Part shown: positions 41,463 through 50,402 of the stretch, piece after piece
Numbering within the stretch: position 1 is the first letter of the stretch
How the letters are laid out: each line of letters opens with the position of its first letter
From: Sulfurimicrobium sp964552675
GTDB lineage: Bacteria; Pseudomonadota; Gammaproteobacteria; Burkholderiales; Sulfuricellaceae
Direction: 5' to 3'
Assembly: GCA_964552675.1 (NCBI GenBank)
Contig: CAZKHJ010000011.1
Coordinates: 21,980 to 85,979, forward strand
DNA: 64,000 bases
The notes under the pieces: generated by a model
Told to the model about the DNA's origin: nothing
Databases searched by the model: none
The model's input: the letters and a program-made list of their open reading frames with translations, nothing else
Program-made: the position numbers and the translations under genes

Positions 41463-44045
41463 ATGCCATTGCCTGCTGCCGGGCTGGCCCGGGATGTCGC
41501 ATATTGGCGCACCAGACTGAAAGAAGGCCGCACTCGGCTTGCTGAAGCGTATTCAAGCAAGCCGAATGCGTCAGCCAATTTGCGCCATCATGCGTGGTTG
41601 GTGGACGAAGTATTGCAGGCCATCTGGCAATCCAATGATTTGCCGTCTTCAGCCGCTCTGATCGCGGTGGGTGGTTATGGACGCGAACTGCTTTTCCCTT
41701 ACTCCGATGTGGATATTCTGCTCCTGCTCGACAGCGCGCCAGACAGCGAGCTTGCCAGCCGCCTGGAAGCGCTGATCGGCATGTTCTGGGATATTGGACT
41801 GGAAGTCGGCCATAGCGTACGCACGGTATCCGACTGTATTGAAGAATCCGCCAAGGACGTCACAGTTCAAACCAACCTGCTCGAGGCACGCCTGTTGTGT
41901 GGCAGTTCCGTGCTTTTTGCGCAGCTGCAACAGTCCCTGTTCGCCCAGATGGATCGCGCTGCCTTTCTTCAGGCAAAACTGCTGGAACAGCAGCAACGCC
42001 ATGCGCGCTTTCATGATACGGCCTACAATCTGGAGCCCAATCTCAAGGAAAGCCCGGGGGGCTTGCGTGACTTGCAGACCGTGCTGTGGATCAGCCAGGC
42101 ACTTAAGCTCGGTGGCTCATGGAAAGAACTGGTTGCAGAGGGTTTGATTACCCCGCAGGAGGCCCGCCAGATCCAGCGGCACGAACAGTTTCTGCAAAGC
42201 TTGCGGATTCGCCTGCATTACCTCGCCAAACGGCGCGAAGACCGCCTGCTGTTTGACTACCAGGCCACGCTGGCCCAGCAGCTGGGACTGAGGCCACAAG
42301 GCAACCGCAGTGCCAGCGAAGTACTGATGCAACGCTACTATCGCACCGCCAAGTCAGTCAGCCTGATGAATGAGATTCTATTGCAGAATCTGCGGGCACG
42401 CACCTATCCCATCCCAATTGCCTCTCCCCTCCCCCTCAGCCCACGCTTTCAGGCGCGAGGCCATTTGCTGGAGGCGTGCAGCGAGGAAGTTTTTCTCCGC
42501 GAGCCGGATGCCATTCTCGAATGCTTTCTCTTGTTGCAACAACATGGCGGGCTAAAAGGCATTTGTGCCCCTACCCTGCGTGCACTGTGGCGCGCAGTAC
42601 CGTCGATCAATGCAACTTTCCGCCGTAACCCGCTCAATCAGGCACGCTTCATGGAGATTATTCGTGAACCGCGCGGCCTGACGCATGCCCTGCGCCGGAT
42701 GAATCAATATGGCGTGCTGGGGCGCTATATTCCGGCCTTTGGCCGTATTGTCGGGCAAATGCAGCATGACCTGTTCCATGTTTACACCGTGGATGAACAT
42801 ATCCTGATGGTGCTGCGTAACCTGCGCCGCTTTACCGTTCCCGAGTTTTCCCACGAATTTCCCCTGTGCAGCCGCCTGATCGGCTCTTTTGAACGGCCTG
42901 AAGTGCTGTATCTGGCAGGACTGTTCCATGATATCGCCAAAGGACGGGGCGGCGACCACTCCCGTCTTGGCAAAGCAGACGCATGGCGCTTTTGCCGCCA
43001 GCACGGGTTAAGCCGGGAAGATGCCGAGCTGGTGAGCTGGCTGGTGGAAAGCCACCTGACCATGTCTGCCGTAGCACAGAAGGAAGACACCAGCGACCCT
43101 GACGTCATTGCTGCTTTTGGCAGCAAGGTGCGCGACCAGCGCCATCTCACCGCGCTTTATCTCCTGACTGTGGCGGATATTCGCGGCACCAGCCCGAAAG
43201 TGTGGAATGCCTGGAAAGGCCGCCTGCTGGAAAATCTTTATCATGCCACCTGCCGATATCTGTGCGGTGCTGCGCCCACTGGGGAGGCGCTGCAGGAAAG
43301 GCAGATCGAAGCGCTGAACATCCTGCGCCAGCATGCAATACCGGAATCGGCGGCGCAGACCCTGTGGGCAAAGCTCGATGAAAGTTATTTCTTGCGCCAC
43401 GAAGCGCAGGAGATCGCCTGGCATACTCGCGTTCTGGGGCGCAGCCACAGTGGCCAGGACGGGCAACCGGTGGTCAGGGCTCGCCTGGCGCCCAGCGGAG
43501 AAGGCATCCAGGTCATGATCTACACGCAGGATCGCGATGATCTGTTTGCCCGGATTTGTGGCTTTTTCGAGCGTGTTAATTTCAATATCGTGGAAGCAAA
43601 AATCCACACCACCCGCCAGGGCTATGCACTGGACAGCTTCGTGGTGCTGGACGAAGATCAGCGCGCCAGCCATTATCGTGACCTGCTGAATTACATCGAA
43701 TACGAACTGGCGCAACAGCTGAGGGACGCCAGACCGCTGGAAGCGCCGCTACGCGGCAGGATCAGCCGTCACCTGAAGCATTTTCCCATCACGCCCCAGG
43801 TCAGCATCCGGCCCGATGACAAGGGAAGTTATCAGGTGCTCTCCGTTACAGCCGGGGACAGACCTGGCCTGCTCTATGGCATGGCAAGGGTGTTCCTGGC
43901 ACATGGCGTACATTTACACACCGCCCGGATCAATACCCTGGGCGAGCGTGCCGAGGACACCTTCCTGATTGCCGGGAACATTCTGGACAAAACCAGGGAT
44001 GTGCTGCGTTTCGAGGCTGATCTGCTGCAGCAGTTGCAGCCCTGA
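41463..44045 (+). CDS. glnD: PII uridylyltransferase / uridylyl-removing enzyme
   Basis: About 860 aa from ATG 41463; a TTG at 41445 would overlap map. The nucleotidyltransferase domain has GGYGRELLFPYSDVDILLL; the HD domain has LAGLFHDIAKGRGGDHS; two ACT domains close the protein (about 675-755 and 785-860). GlnD senses glutamine and adds or removes UMP on PII proteins, setting nitrogen assimilation. All signature residues are present. It converges with the flhB-like gene 6 bp away. Confidence 0.96.
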   Translation: MPLPAAGLARDVAYWRTRLKEGRTRLAEAYSSKPNASANLRHHAWLVDEVLQAIWQSNDLPSSAALIAVGGYGRELLFPYSDVDILLLLDSAPDSELASRLEALIGMFWDIGLEVGHSVRTVSDCIEESAKDVTVQTNLLEARLLCGSSVLFAQLQQSLFAQMDRAAFLQAKLLEQQQRHARFHDTAYNLEPNLKESPGGLRDLQTVLWISQALKLGGSWKELVAEGLITPQEARQIQRHEQFLQSLRIRLHYLAKRREDRLLFDYQATLAQQLGLRPQGNRSASEVLMQRYYRTAKSVSLMNEILLQNLRARTYPIPIASPLPLSPRFQARGHLLEACSEEVFLREPDAILECFLLLQQHGGLKGICAPTLRALWRAVPSINATFRRNPLNQARFMEIIREPRGLTHALRRMNQYGVLGRYIPAFGRIVGQMQHDLFHVYTVDEHILMVLRNLRRFTVPEFSHEFPLCSRLIGSFERPEVLYLAGLFHDIAKGRGGDHSRLGKADAWRFCRQHGLSREDAELVSWLVESHLTMSAVAQKEDTSDPDVIAAFGSKVRDQRHLTALYLLTVADIRGTSPKVWNAWKGRLLENLYHATCRYLCGAAPTGEALQERQIEALNILRQHAIPESAAQTLWAKLDESYFLRHEAQEIAWHTRVLGRSHSGQDGQPVVRARLAPSGEGIQVMIYTQDRDDLFARICGFFERVNFNIVEAKIHTTRQGYALDSFVVLDEDQRASHYRDLLNYIEYELAQQLRDARPLEAPLRGRISRHLKHFPITPQVSIRPDDKGSYQVLSVTAGDRPGLLYGMARVFLAHGVHLHTARINTLGERAEDTFLIAGNILDKTRDVLRFEADLLQQLQP

Positions 44046-44051
44046 AGGGGT

Positions 44052-44369
44052 TTACTTCAGCATTTTGTCCGCCACGGCGGGCGGTATCTCCGATGTCAGC
44101 CCATGCTCCAGACGATAAAGCCAGGCCAATAATTCGGCCACCGCCACATAAAGCTCGGGCGGGATGTGTTGATCCAGGTCGACCTGCATCAACAGTGACA
44201 CCAATGCCGGAGATTCATGCACGTAGACGCCCGCTTCCCTGGCGCGTTCTATGATCGCGTCAGCCAGAAGCCCGCGTCCCTTGGCAACCACGGTCGGCGC
44301 CGATTGCCCTGCGTTATAAGCCAGGGCAACGGCGGTGCGACGGTCATCCAGCGGCTTCTTGGTGCTCAT
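44052..44369 (-). CDS. FlhB C-terminal-domain-like protein (FlhB2/EscU family)
   Basis: 105 aa that match only the cytoplasmic domain of FlhB/YscU export-gate proteins (RRTAVALAYNAGQSAPTVVAKGRGLLADAIIERAREAGVYVHESPALVSLL). The autocleavage NPTH loop is not present: the stretch reads YNAGQSAPTVVAKG. It therefore cannot undergo the FlhB substrate-specificity switch by itself. Related stand-alone proteins occur next to fliK in many proteobacteria and can partly replace the FlhB C-terminus. It overlaps the upstream fliK-like gene by 26 nt. Confidence 0.85.
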   Translation of the reverse strand: MSTKKPLDDRRTAVALAYNAGQSAPTVVAKGRGLLADAIIERAREAGVYVHESPALVSLLMQVDLDQHIPPELYVAVAELLAWLYRLEHGLTSEIPPAVADKMLK

Positions 44370-45693
44370 GGCTCACCTTCATTTCAACCAGTTGCAGGCC
44401 GGAAGACGCCATGCCCTGCTGTAGCGCAGTTCGTTGTTCCGCCAGCAAGCTGGCGCTTGCAGGATCCGTTGCATCGAGTTGCACACGAATACCGTTGGGC
44501 TGTAACGTCAGTCTGGCCGAAATTTCACCCAGCTGCGGCAACATCAGGTGCAAGCTGGTTTGCCATTCGGGCATAATCATTTCACTGCCTGGCGCGCGCG
44601 CGTTTCGTTCCTCGATCTGCCACTCCATTGTCTGCCCTGGCCAGACCTGTCCCTGCCACATGACCTGGCGTGAATCGATCGCTTCCAGCTGCTGACGCAC
44701 GATGGGCAACGTTTCAGGGTGGGCCGGCTGCGTACTGGCAAGCGGTTTCCCTGAAGAAGATACATCGTTCTGGTTCTGGGGAAGAACCGGTGTTTGCTGC
44801 GGCTCGTCGGGCTTTATGCCAGGCGTACCTGTCGTCGAGATGTGGCTGGGTGCATCCTCTCTGACAATCCCATGAGCCCGGGGGGAATAAACTGCTTGCA
44901 GTTCGGCTGCTCTTGTCTCCGGCATTGCGGGAGGCTGGGCAACGGCAAGCGGTTTGCCCGAAAAAAGTGCGTCGTGCTGATTCTGGGAAGCTGGTGTTTC
45001 GTCAGATACCGAGGGAAGCGGCGTATTCAAATGGCTGGTTTTTTCCCTGCCCGGTTCAAGCTGCATGAGACTGGCTGCAGCAGGCGACAGCCGCCCCTGC
45101 GGTTCTCGCAGCAAATCCGTAAGCGGGCGCTGCCCAGTTATCCACTGCGCCTGATGGGACTCATAAAACAGTCCGCTTTGCGTCAGCGCGCCACGCAAAG
45201 CCTGGGCAAAATCCAGCGTTTTCGCCGGGGCGCCGGAAAGCAGCGGCGCAACCTGTGCAATGTTTGATGCCGCAGCCTGGCGAGTTTCCGGCTGCGTGAT
45301 TTTTTCCAGCAGGCCGCCAAGAAAACGCGCAGTCTCGCTCAGGGAAACCTGGGGCCTGGCGACGGTACTGGCTGTATTCGCGGCATTGCCGGTACTGGCC
45401 GCGTTGGCCAGATCGCTTGCCAGAACAAAAGTCAGGCGCGGCCGGGCGGTGACAAAAGCCAGCTCCAGCGTATCGCCGGGCTGGGTGTTCCGGGGCAGAT
45501 TCATGTCCAGTGTCTTGTCGGCAATCAGCACCTGAAACCGGCCATTGGGCAGATTGGCGATGACATGGGCAGGCACTTTCTGGCCAGGCACCAGCTGTGG
45601 CAGCTCCAACTGCTGTTGCGAAACTTCCAGCAACGGCGGCGCGGAAGTTTTGAGCAACAGTTGCAGCTGGGTGGACAGATCGTTATGGATCAC
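44344..45693 (-). CDS. Flagellar hook-length control protein FliK-like
   Basis: 449 aa starting at GTG, which overlaps the DUF2802 stop (GTGA). A long low-complexity Gln/Ala/Pro-rich middle (about 80-330) acts as the ruler part. The C-terminal domain (about 340-445) has LHLMLPQLGEISARLTLQPNGIRVQLDATDPASASLLAEQRTALQQGMASSGL, the Flg_hook pattern that contacts FlhB. Pairing with an FlhB2-type protein and a DUF2802 protein suggests a separate hook-length or export-switch module rather than the main flagellar operon. Confidence 0.85.
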   Translation of the reverse strand: MIHNDLSTQLQLLLKTSAPPLLEVSQQQLELPQLVPGQKVPAHVIANLPNGRFQVLIADKTLDMNLPRNTQPGDTLELAFVTARPRLTFVLASDLANAASTGNAANTASTVARPQVSLSETARFLGGLLEKITQPETRQAAASNIAQVAPLLSGAPAKTLDFAQALRGALTQSGLFYESHQAQWITGQRPLTDLLREPQGRLSPAAASLMQLEPGREKTSHLNTPLPSVSDETPASQNQHDALFSGKPLAVAQPPAMPETRAAELQAVYSPRAHGIVREDAPSHISTTGTPGIKPDEPQQTPVLPQNQNDVSSSGKPLASTQPAHPETLPIVRQQLEAIDSRQVMWQGQVWPGQTMEWQIEERNARAPGSEMIMPEWQTSLHLMLPQLGEISARLTLQPNGIRVQLDATDPASASLLAEQRTALQQGMASSGLQLVEMKVSHEHQEAAG

Positions 45694-46073
45694 GGTGATT
45701 TGCCCCGATGCATGGCCACGATCAACTCCGCTTCACCGCGCGAGATGCCGCAATTCACCGCGACTTCGCCAGCATCCATGCCCTGCCGGGCCAACTGGAT
45801 GGCCTGGCTGTATGGGGATTGAGGCACGACATGCTCGTTTTGCGCCAAACTGCTGAGCTCCACCTGTTCCTTGAGCACTGACAATTGCTCGCGCAGCAAG
45901 CTGATTTCGTTTTCCAAGGCTTCCATTCGAGGGTCAAGTGCTGTCGATTCGGGCTTCCAGCGACGAAAGCCGCGGTTGGAACGCAGCAACAACAGCATTT
46001 CCGCGACGTACACTGCAAGAACGACCGCCACGACAATCAGCAGCTCACGCCAGGTAATAACCAGGGAATCCAG
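45690..46073 (-). CDS. DUF2802 membrane protein with probable CTG start
   Basis: 127 aa if started at CTG 46073, which has AGGAGG 6 nt upstream. There is no ATG, GTG or TTG between the in-frame TAG and the middle of the membrane helix. The GTG at 46031 would cut the transmembrane segment LVITWRELLIVVAVVLAVYVAEMLLLL in half. After the helix comes a coiled coil (about 45-80) and a C-terminal domain (SPYSQAIQLARQGMDAGEVAVNCGISRGEAELIVAMH) resembling an HTH. Such proteins sit before fliK/flhB2 in betaproteobacteria; function is unknown. galU ends 34 bp upstream. Confidence 0.7.
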   Translation of the reverse strand: MDSLVITWRELLIVVAVVLAVYVAEMLLLLRSNRGFRRWKPESTALDPRMEALENEISLLREQLSVLKEQVELSSLAQNEHVVPQSPYSQAIQLARQGMDAGEVAVNCGISRGEAELIVAMHRGKSP

Positions 46074-46106
46074 ATCCAGCCTCCTATCGAGTACAGATAA
46101 AAGCGA

Positions 46107-46985
46107 CTATTTCAATGTCCGCCCCAATTCGCTCAGGTAGTGGGCGAACTCGTGGCTCAACTCCGGGTGTTTCAGTGCATGTTCCACCGTTGCCTTGAGA
46201 TAACCCAGCTTGCTGCCGCAATCATAGCGCGTGCCATCAAACTGGTAGGCCAGCACCTGCTGCTCCCTGAGCAGTCCGGCGATGGCATCGGTAAGCTGGA
46301 TTTCCCCGCCCGCTCCGGCCTGGACATGTTCCAGGTGATGAAAAATGCGCGGTGTAAGGATATAGCGGCCAACTACGCCCAAAGTAGAGGGCGCCACGTC
46401 GGGGGCCGGTTTTTCCACGATGCTGTCAACCCGGTATACCTGTTCGGACAAGGGTTGCGCAGCCACAATGCCATATTGCCCGGTCTCTTCCCGTACCACA
46501 TTCTGCACCCCCAGCACCGAGCACTGGTAATAGGTGAATTTATCCACCATCTGTTTCATCACCGGCGGCTCGGCGTCGATCAGGTCATCCGCCAGAATCA
46601 CTGCAAAGGGGTCATCCCCGATGACCGGTCTGGCGCACAGCACGGCATGGCCCAGGCCCAAGGCTTCCGCCTGGCGAATGTAAATGCAGGAGACATGGCT
46701 GGGAATGACATTCCGCAGCACCGCCAGCATCTGGGTCTTGCCCTTGGCTTCGAGTTCGGACTCCATTTCGTAGGCCTTGTCGAAATGGTCCTCGATCGCC
46801 CGCTTGTTGCGCCCGGTAATGAATACCAGGTCGGTGATGCCGGCGGCAATCGCCTCTTCCACTGCATACTGGATCAGGGGCTTGTCCACGACCGAGAGCA
46901 TTTCCTTGGGGCTGGCCTTGGTGGCGGGGAGAAAGCGCGTGCCCAGACCTGCAACCGGAAACACCGCTTTGGTTATTTTTTGCAT
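46107..46985 (-). CDS. galU: UTP-glucose-1-phosphate uridylyltransferase
   Basis: 292 aa. The nucleotide-binding signature FPVAGLGTRFLPATKASPKEMLSV and the sugar-binding VEKPAPDVAPSTLGVVGRYIL block are intact. It makes UDP-glucose for surface polysaccharides and trehalose or galactose use. It starts 9 nt after the ligA stop, so zipA-ligA-galU are probably one transcript. Confidence 0.97.
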   Translation of the reverse strand: MQKITKAVFPVAGLGTRFLPATKASPKEMLSVVDKPLIQYAVEEAIAAGITDLVFITGRNKRAIEDHFDKAYEMESELEAKGKTQMLAVLRNVIPSHVSCIYIRQAEALGLGHAVLCARPVIGDDPFAVILADDLIDAEPPVMKQMVDKFTYYQCSVLGVQNVVREETGQYGIVAAQPLSEQVYRVDSIVEKPAPDVAPSTLGVVGRYILTPRIFHHLEHVQAGAGGEIQLTDAIAGLLREQQVLAYQFDGTRYDCGSKLGYLKATVEHALKHPELSHEFAHYLSELGRTLK

Positions 46986-46994
46986 GAGTTGTTC

Positions 46995-49007
46995 TTAACC
47001 TTTCAATAATCCCAGCAGGGATTCTTCATCCAGAATCTTAACACCAAGCGCCAACGCCTTGTCATACTTGCTGCCAGGGTCATCTCCAGCCACCACATAA
47101 GTGGTTTTTTTCGATACGCTTCCACTCACCTTGCCGCCCTGCGACTCGATCTGCTCCCGGGCCTGATCGCGCGTGAGATTGGGCAGCGTTCCCGTCAGCA
47201 CAAAAGTCTTGCCATGCAATGCGCCACCGCTGGGCTTCCCCTCGCCTTCCGCCCATTGCACCCCGGCGCCGCGCAGTTGCTCGATCACCTCGCGGTTATG
47301 CGTCTCGGCAAAAAACTGCAGGATGCTATCCGCCACCACCGGGCCAATATCCGCCACCTGCTGCAGGTCAGTCATATCCGCTTCCATCAGGCGTTCCAGG
47401 CTGCCAAAATGGCCTGCCAGTTCCTTGGCCGTGGCCTCGCCGACATTGCGAATTCCCAGGGCATAGATGAAGCGTGCAAGCGTCGTGTGCTTGCTGGTTT
47501 CGATGGCCTGGACAATATTCCGGGCGGATTTCTCTGCCATGCGCTCAAGGCCGGCCAGGGCAAGGGTGCCCAGTTTGTACAGATCGGCCGGATTGTGGAC
47601 GATTTCCCGCTCCACCAGTTGCTCCACCAGCCTGTCGCCGAGCCCTTCAATGTCCATGGCCCGGCGGCTGGCGAAGTGGAGAATCGCCTGTTTGCGCTGC
47701 GCGGGGCAATACAGACCACCACTGCAGCGTGCCACGGCTTCTTCCGGATCGCGCACCACATGGGAACCGCATACCGGGCAATGCTGCGGCATGGCAAATA
47801 GTTGCGCGTCCGTGGGGCGCTTTTCCACCACCACGCCCACCACTTCCGGGATAACGTCACCGGCACGCCGCACAATCACGGTGTCGCCAATCCGCACATC
47901 CTTGCGCCGGACTTCATCCTCATTGTGCAGGGTGGCATTGGTAACCGTCACCCCGCCGACAAACACGGGTTTGAGGCGCGCCACCGGCGTCAATGCGCCG
48001 GTACGGCCGACCTGAACATCGATTCCCTGCACTTCGGTCAGCGCTTCCTGGGCAGGGAACTTGTGGGCGATGGCCCAGCGCGGCGCGCGGGAAACAAAGC
48101 CCAGTTGTTCCTGCAGCCTGAGGTCGTTGATCTTGTACACCACGCCATCGATCTCATAAGGCAGGCTGTCGCGCCGTGTGCCGATTGCCTGATAATAATC
48201 CAGCAGCCCAGCTACCCCGGTCACCACCTTGCGCTCGGGGCACAGCGGAAGCCTCAGTGTGGCGAGAAAATCCATCATTTCACCGTGCCGCCCGAATGAG
48301 AGGTCGCCAGCAACAGCCCCCAGGCCATAGGCAAAGAAAGTCAGGTGACGGCTGGCGGTAATGCGCGAGTCGAGTTGGCGCAGCGAACCGGCTGCTGCGT
48401 TGCGCGGATTGGCAAATTCCTTTTCACCCCTGTCGCGCTGGCTCTGGTTGAGCCGGATAAAATCGGCTTTCAGCATCAGCACCTCACCACGCACCTCCAT
48501 CAGGGGCGGGATATGGGCGCCATGCAGGCTGAGCGGGATAGCCCTGATGGTGCGCAGATTGGCGCTGACATCCTCACCCGTATAGCCATCACCCCGGGTA
48601 GCTCCCTTTGCCAGCACGCCATTTTCATAAGTCAGGCTGATCGCCAGGCCATCGAACTTTGGCTCCACCGCATATTCGATCACATCCACGCCCAGGGCCT
48701 CGCGTGCGCGGCGGTCAAAAGCAATGGCATCGCCGTCATCGAAGGCATTGTTGAGGGAAAGCATCGGTGTGCGGTGCTCGACCTGGGCGAATTGCGCCAG
48801 CGGCGAAGCACCAACCCGCTGGGTGGGCGAATCAGCGGTGAGCAGTTCGGGATACTGGCTCTCAAGCTGCTGCAGTTCGCGGAACAGGCGGTCGTACTCG
48901 GCATCGGGAATCACCGGTGCATCGAGAACGTAGTAAAGATAATTGTGGTGTTCGAGTTCCTCGCGCAGCGCCCGGGCACGATCACCTGGCTGTGGCGGTA
49001 CGGGCAT
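46995..49007 (-). CDS. ligA: NAD-dependent DNA ligase
   Basis: 670 aa with all domains: Ia, adenylation domain with the catalytic Lys in EPKFDGLAISLTYENG, OB fold, four-Cys zinc finger (CPVCGSHVV...CSGGLYCPAQRK), helix-hairpin-helix region and a C-terminal BRCT domain (GKTFVLTGTLPNLTRDQA...). It seals nicks during replication and repair. The ATG overlaps the zipA stop by one base (TGATG), giving translational coupling. Confidence 0.98.
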   Translation of the reverse strand: MPVPPQPGDRARALREELEHHNYLYYVLDAPVIPDAEYDRLFRELQQLESQYPELLTADSPTQRVGASPLAQFAQVEHRTPMLSLNNAFDDGDAIAFDRRAREALGVDVIEYAVEPKFDGLAISLTYENGVLAKGATRGDGYTGEDVSANLRTIRAIPLSLHGAHIPPLMEVRGEVLMLKADFIRLNQSQRDRGEKEFANPRNAAAGSLRQLDSRITASRHLTFFAYGLGAVAGDLSFGRHGEMMDFLATLRLPLCPERKVVTGVAGLLDYYQAIGTRRDSLPYEIDGVVYKINDLRLQEQLGFVSRAPRWAIAHKFPAQEALTEVQGIDVQVGRTGALTPVARLKPVFVGGVTVTNATLHNEDEVRRKDVRIGDTVIVRRAGDVIPEVVGVVVEKRPTDAQLFAMPQHCPVCGSHVVRDPEEAVARCSGGLYCPAQRKQAILHFASRRAMDIEGLGDRLVEQLVEREIVHNPADLYKLGTLALAGLERMAEKSARNIVQAIETSKHTTLARFIYALGIRNVGEATAKELAGHFGSLERLMEADMTDLQQVADIGPVVADSILQFFAETHNREVIEQLRGAGVQWAEGEGKPSGGALHGKTFVLTGTLPNLTRDQAREQIESQGGKVSGSVSKKTTYVVAGDDPGSKYDKALALGVKILDEESLLGLLKG

Positions 49008-50254
49008 CAGGCAAACAGTCTCATGGCCTGGGCGCTGCCCGGAACGATATGGTGTCGCTCCATCGTGGCATAAATGGCAGCCAGTTGCTGGCGAATCCTG
49101 TCGATGCCGCTGTCGCTCAATTCCTTGCGGTTGTCGTCCACCATCAGGGCGGAAAGCGGCCCGGTGAACTGGCGCGCCGCCAGCAGCATCTGGTTGAAAG
49201 CCTGCACTCCGCCTGCTGCCTTGGGCACGTCAAAAACGAAAGTAACCCCGTGCGTGGACAGGTGCTTCATGGTTTCGGCGGTGAAGGGCGAGGATTCGAG
49301 ATTGGTCAGTGTAAACAGGGTCGCGCCCTGATCGTTGATATAGTGGAAGCTGCCATCCGGCATCAGCCGCATCCCGGCCGATTCGGCCAGGCCGCGCAAT
49401 TTGGTGCCGGCAAAGGGGGAGCCGTCACGGGAAATGATGTTCACGCCGATCAGCACATCCACATCGGCACAGAACTGATCCAGCGCTGCCGCAGAAGCCA
49501 GGGCAGACTGCTTGTCCGGGCAGTCCATCACCGCATACAGGTTGGCAGCCACGGCCTGTGTCATCTCGCAAAAAGCATTGATCTCCTCAAGGCTCAGCGG
49601 GCCGTTGCGGTCTGCCAGCGCAAGGCATGCCGCCAAGCTGACGAATTCGGCGCCAGGCGCAGCCTGGCCAATTTCTTCCCAGGTGGAAGGATGGTTGCTC
49701 TCGTGGCGATTGCGCTGCCCCAGCCAGCGCACCGGCTTGGTCATGTTCCTCAGCTGCTGCAATACCAGCACCAGTGCGTGGGCGGTAATCGGATCGCTGG
49801 CATTGAGGGAAACGACATATTCAGTCTGCGGATCGGGAGCAAGCGCAACATCATGTGGAGAGGCAACGGCCTCCGGCTGAGCAGAAAGGGGGGGCATTAC
49901 CGGCTGCGCCTGTGCCGCCGGCTCTTCCGCAGCAATGTCTGCCATGACAACTGGCTGCTCGACGATCTCGTTATCCTCCGCCATCACCGCATCCGTCCCG
50001 GAAAGATGGCTACCCTCTTCCACCAGCACGGGTTCGTCCGGCAGATGCTCGTCATCGCTTCGGAGCGGCTCATTGAAGACCGGTTCCAGCCGCTCGGGTA
50101 CAGTGTCCTCGGCCAGCAGAACATCATCATGGCCAGACGAAAAGCGCTGTTCGGCCTGGCGCCGGTATCGGTATTCCTGCCAGCGATTGAAACCCAGCAC
50201 GGCAACAATCACCACTACGCCAATAGCCAATAAATACAATTGCAGTTCATTCAT
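49007..50254 (-). CDS. zipA: Cell division protein ZipA homologue
   Basis: 415 aa: an N-terminal anchor helix (LYLLAIGVVVIVAVLGF, about 6-22), a basic then acidic/Pro-rich flexible linker (about 30-170) and a C-terminal ZipA-type FtsZ-binding domain (about 185-410). The linker is longer than in E. coli. ZipA ties the Z ring to the membrane. zipA-ligA synteny, including the one-base overlap, supports the call although ZipA sequences diverge widely. A TATAAT (50296-50291, minus strand) lies 37 bp upstream. Confidence 0.85.
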   Translation of the reverse strand: MNELQLYLLAIGVVVIVAVLGFNRWQEYRYRRQAEQRFSSGHDDVLLAEDTVPERLEPVFNEPLRSDDEHLPDEPVLVEEGSHLSGTDAVMAEDNEIVEQPVVMADIAAEEPAAQAQPVMPPLSAQPEAVASPHDVALAPDPQTEYVVSLNASDPITAHALVLVLQQLRNMTKPVRWLGQRNRHESNHPSTWEEIGQAAPGAEFVSLAACLALADRNGPLSLEEINAFCEMTQAVAANLYAVMDCPDKQSALASAAALDQFCADVDVLIGVNIISRDGSPFAGTKLRGLAESAGMRLMPDGSFHYINDQGATLFTLTNLESSPFTAETMKHLSTHGVTFVFDVPKAAGGVQAFNQMLLAARQFTGPLSALMVDDNRKELSDSGIDRIRQQLAAIYATMERHHIVPGSAQAMRLFA

Positions 50255-50402
50255 ACTCGGATTCTTTTATCGTCCAGATTATTCTGCATGATTATACCGC
50301 CGCCACGTTCCCGGGGCGCACTGCTTCTTCCACATCCACCGCCCTGAAGGCGCCGGATTCCTGCATGGAGAGGCCTGTCAACCGTTTCGCTGCGGATTGA
50401 AA

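Noticed and set aside
50292..50402. 36 codons open in frame after the EAL gene stop, possible read-through extension
   Set aside because: An open stretch of this length is expected by chance at this GC content, and its stop is part of the zipA -10 box.
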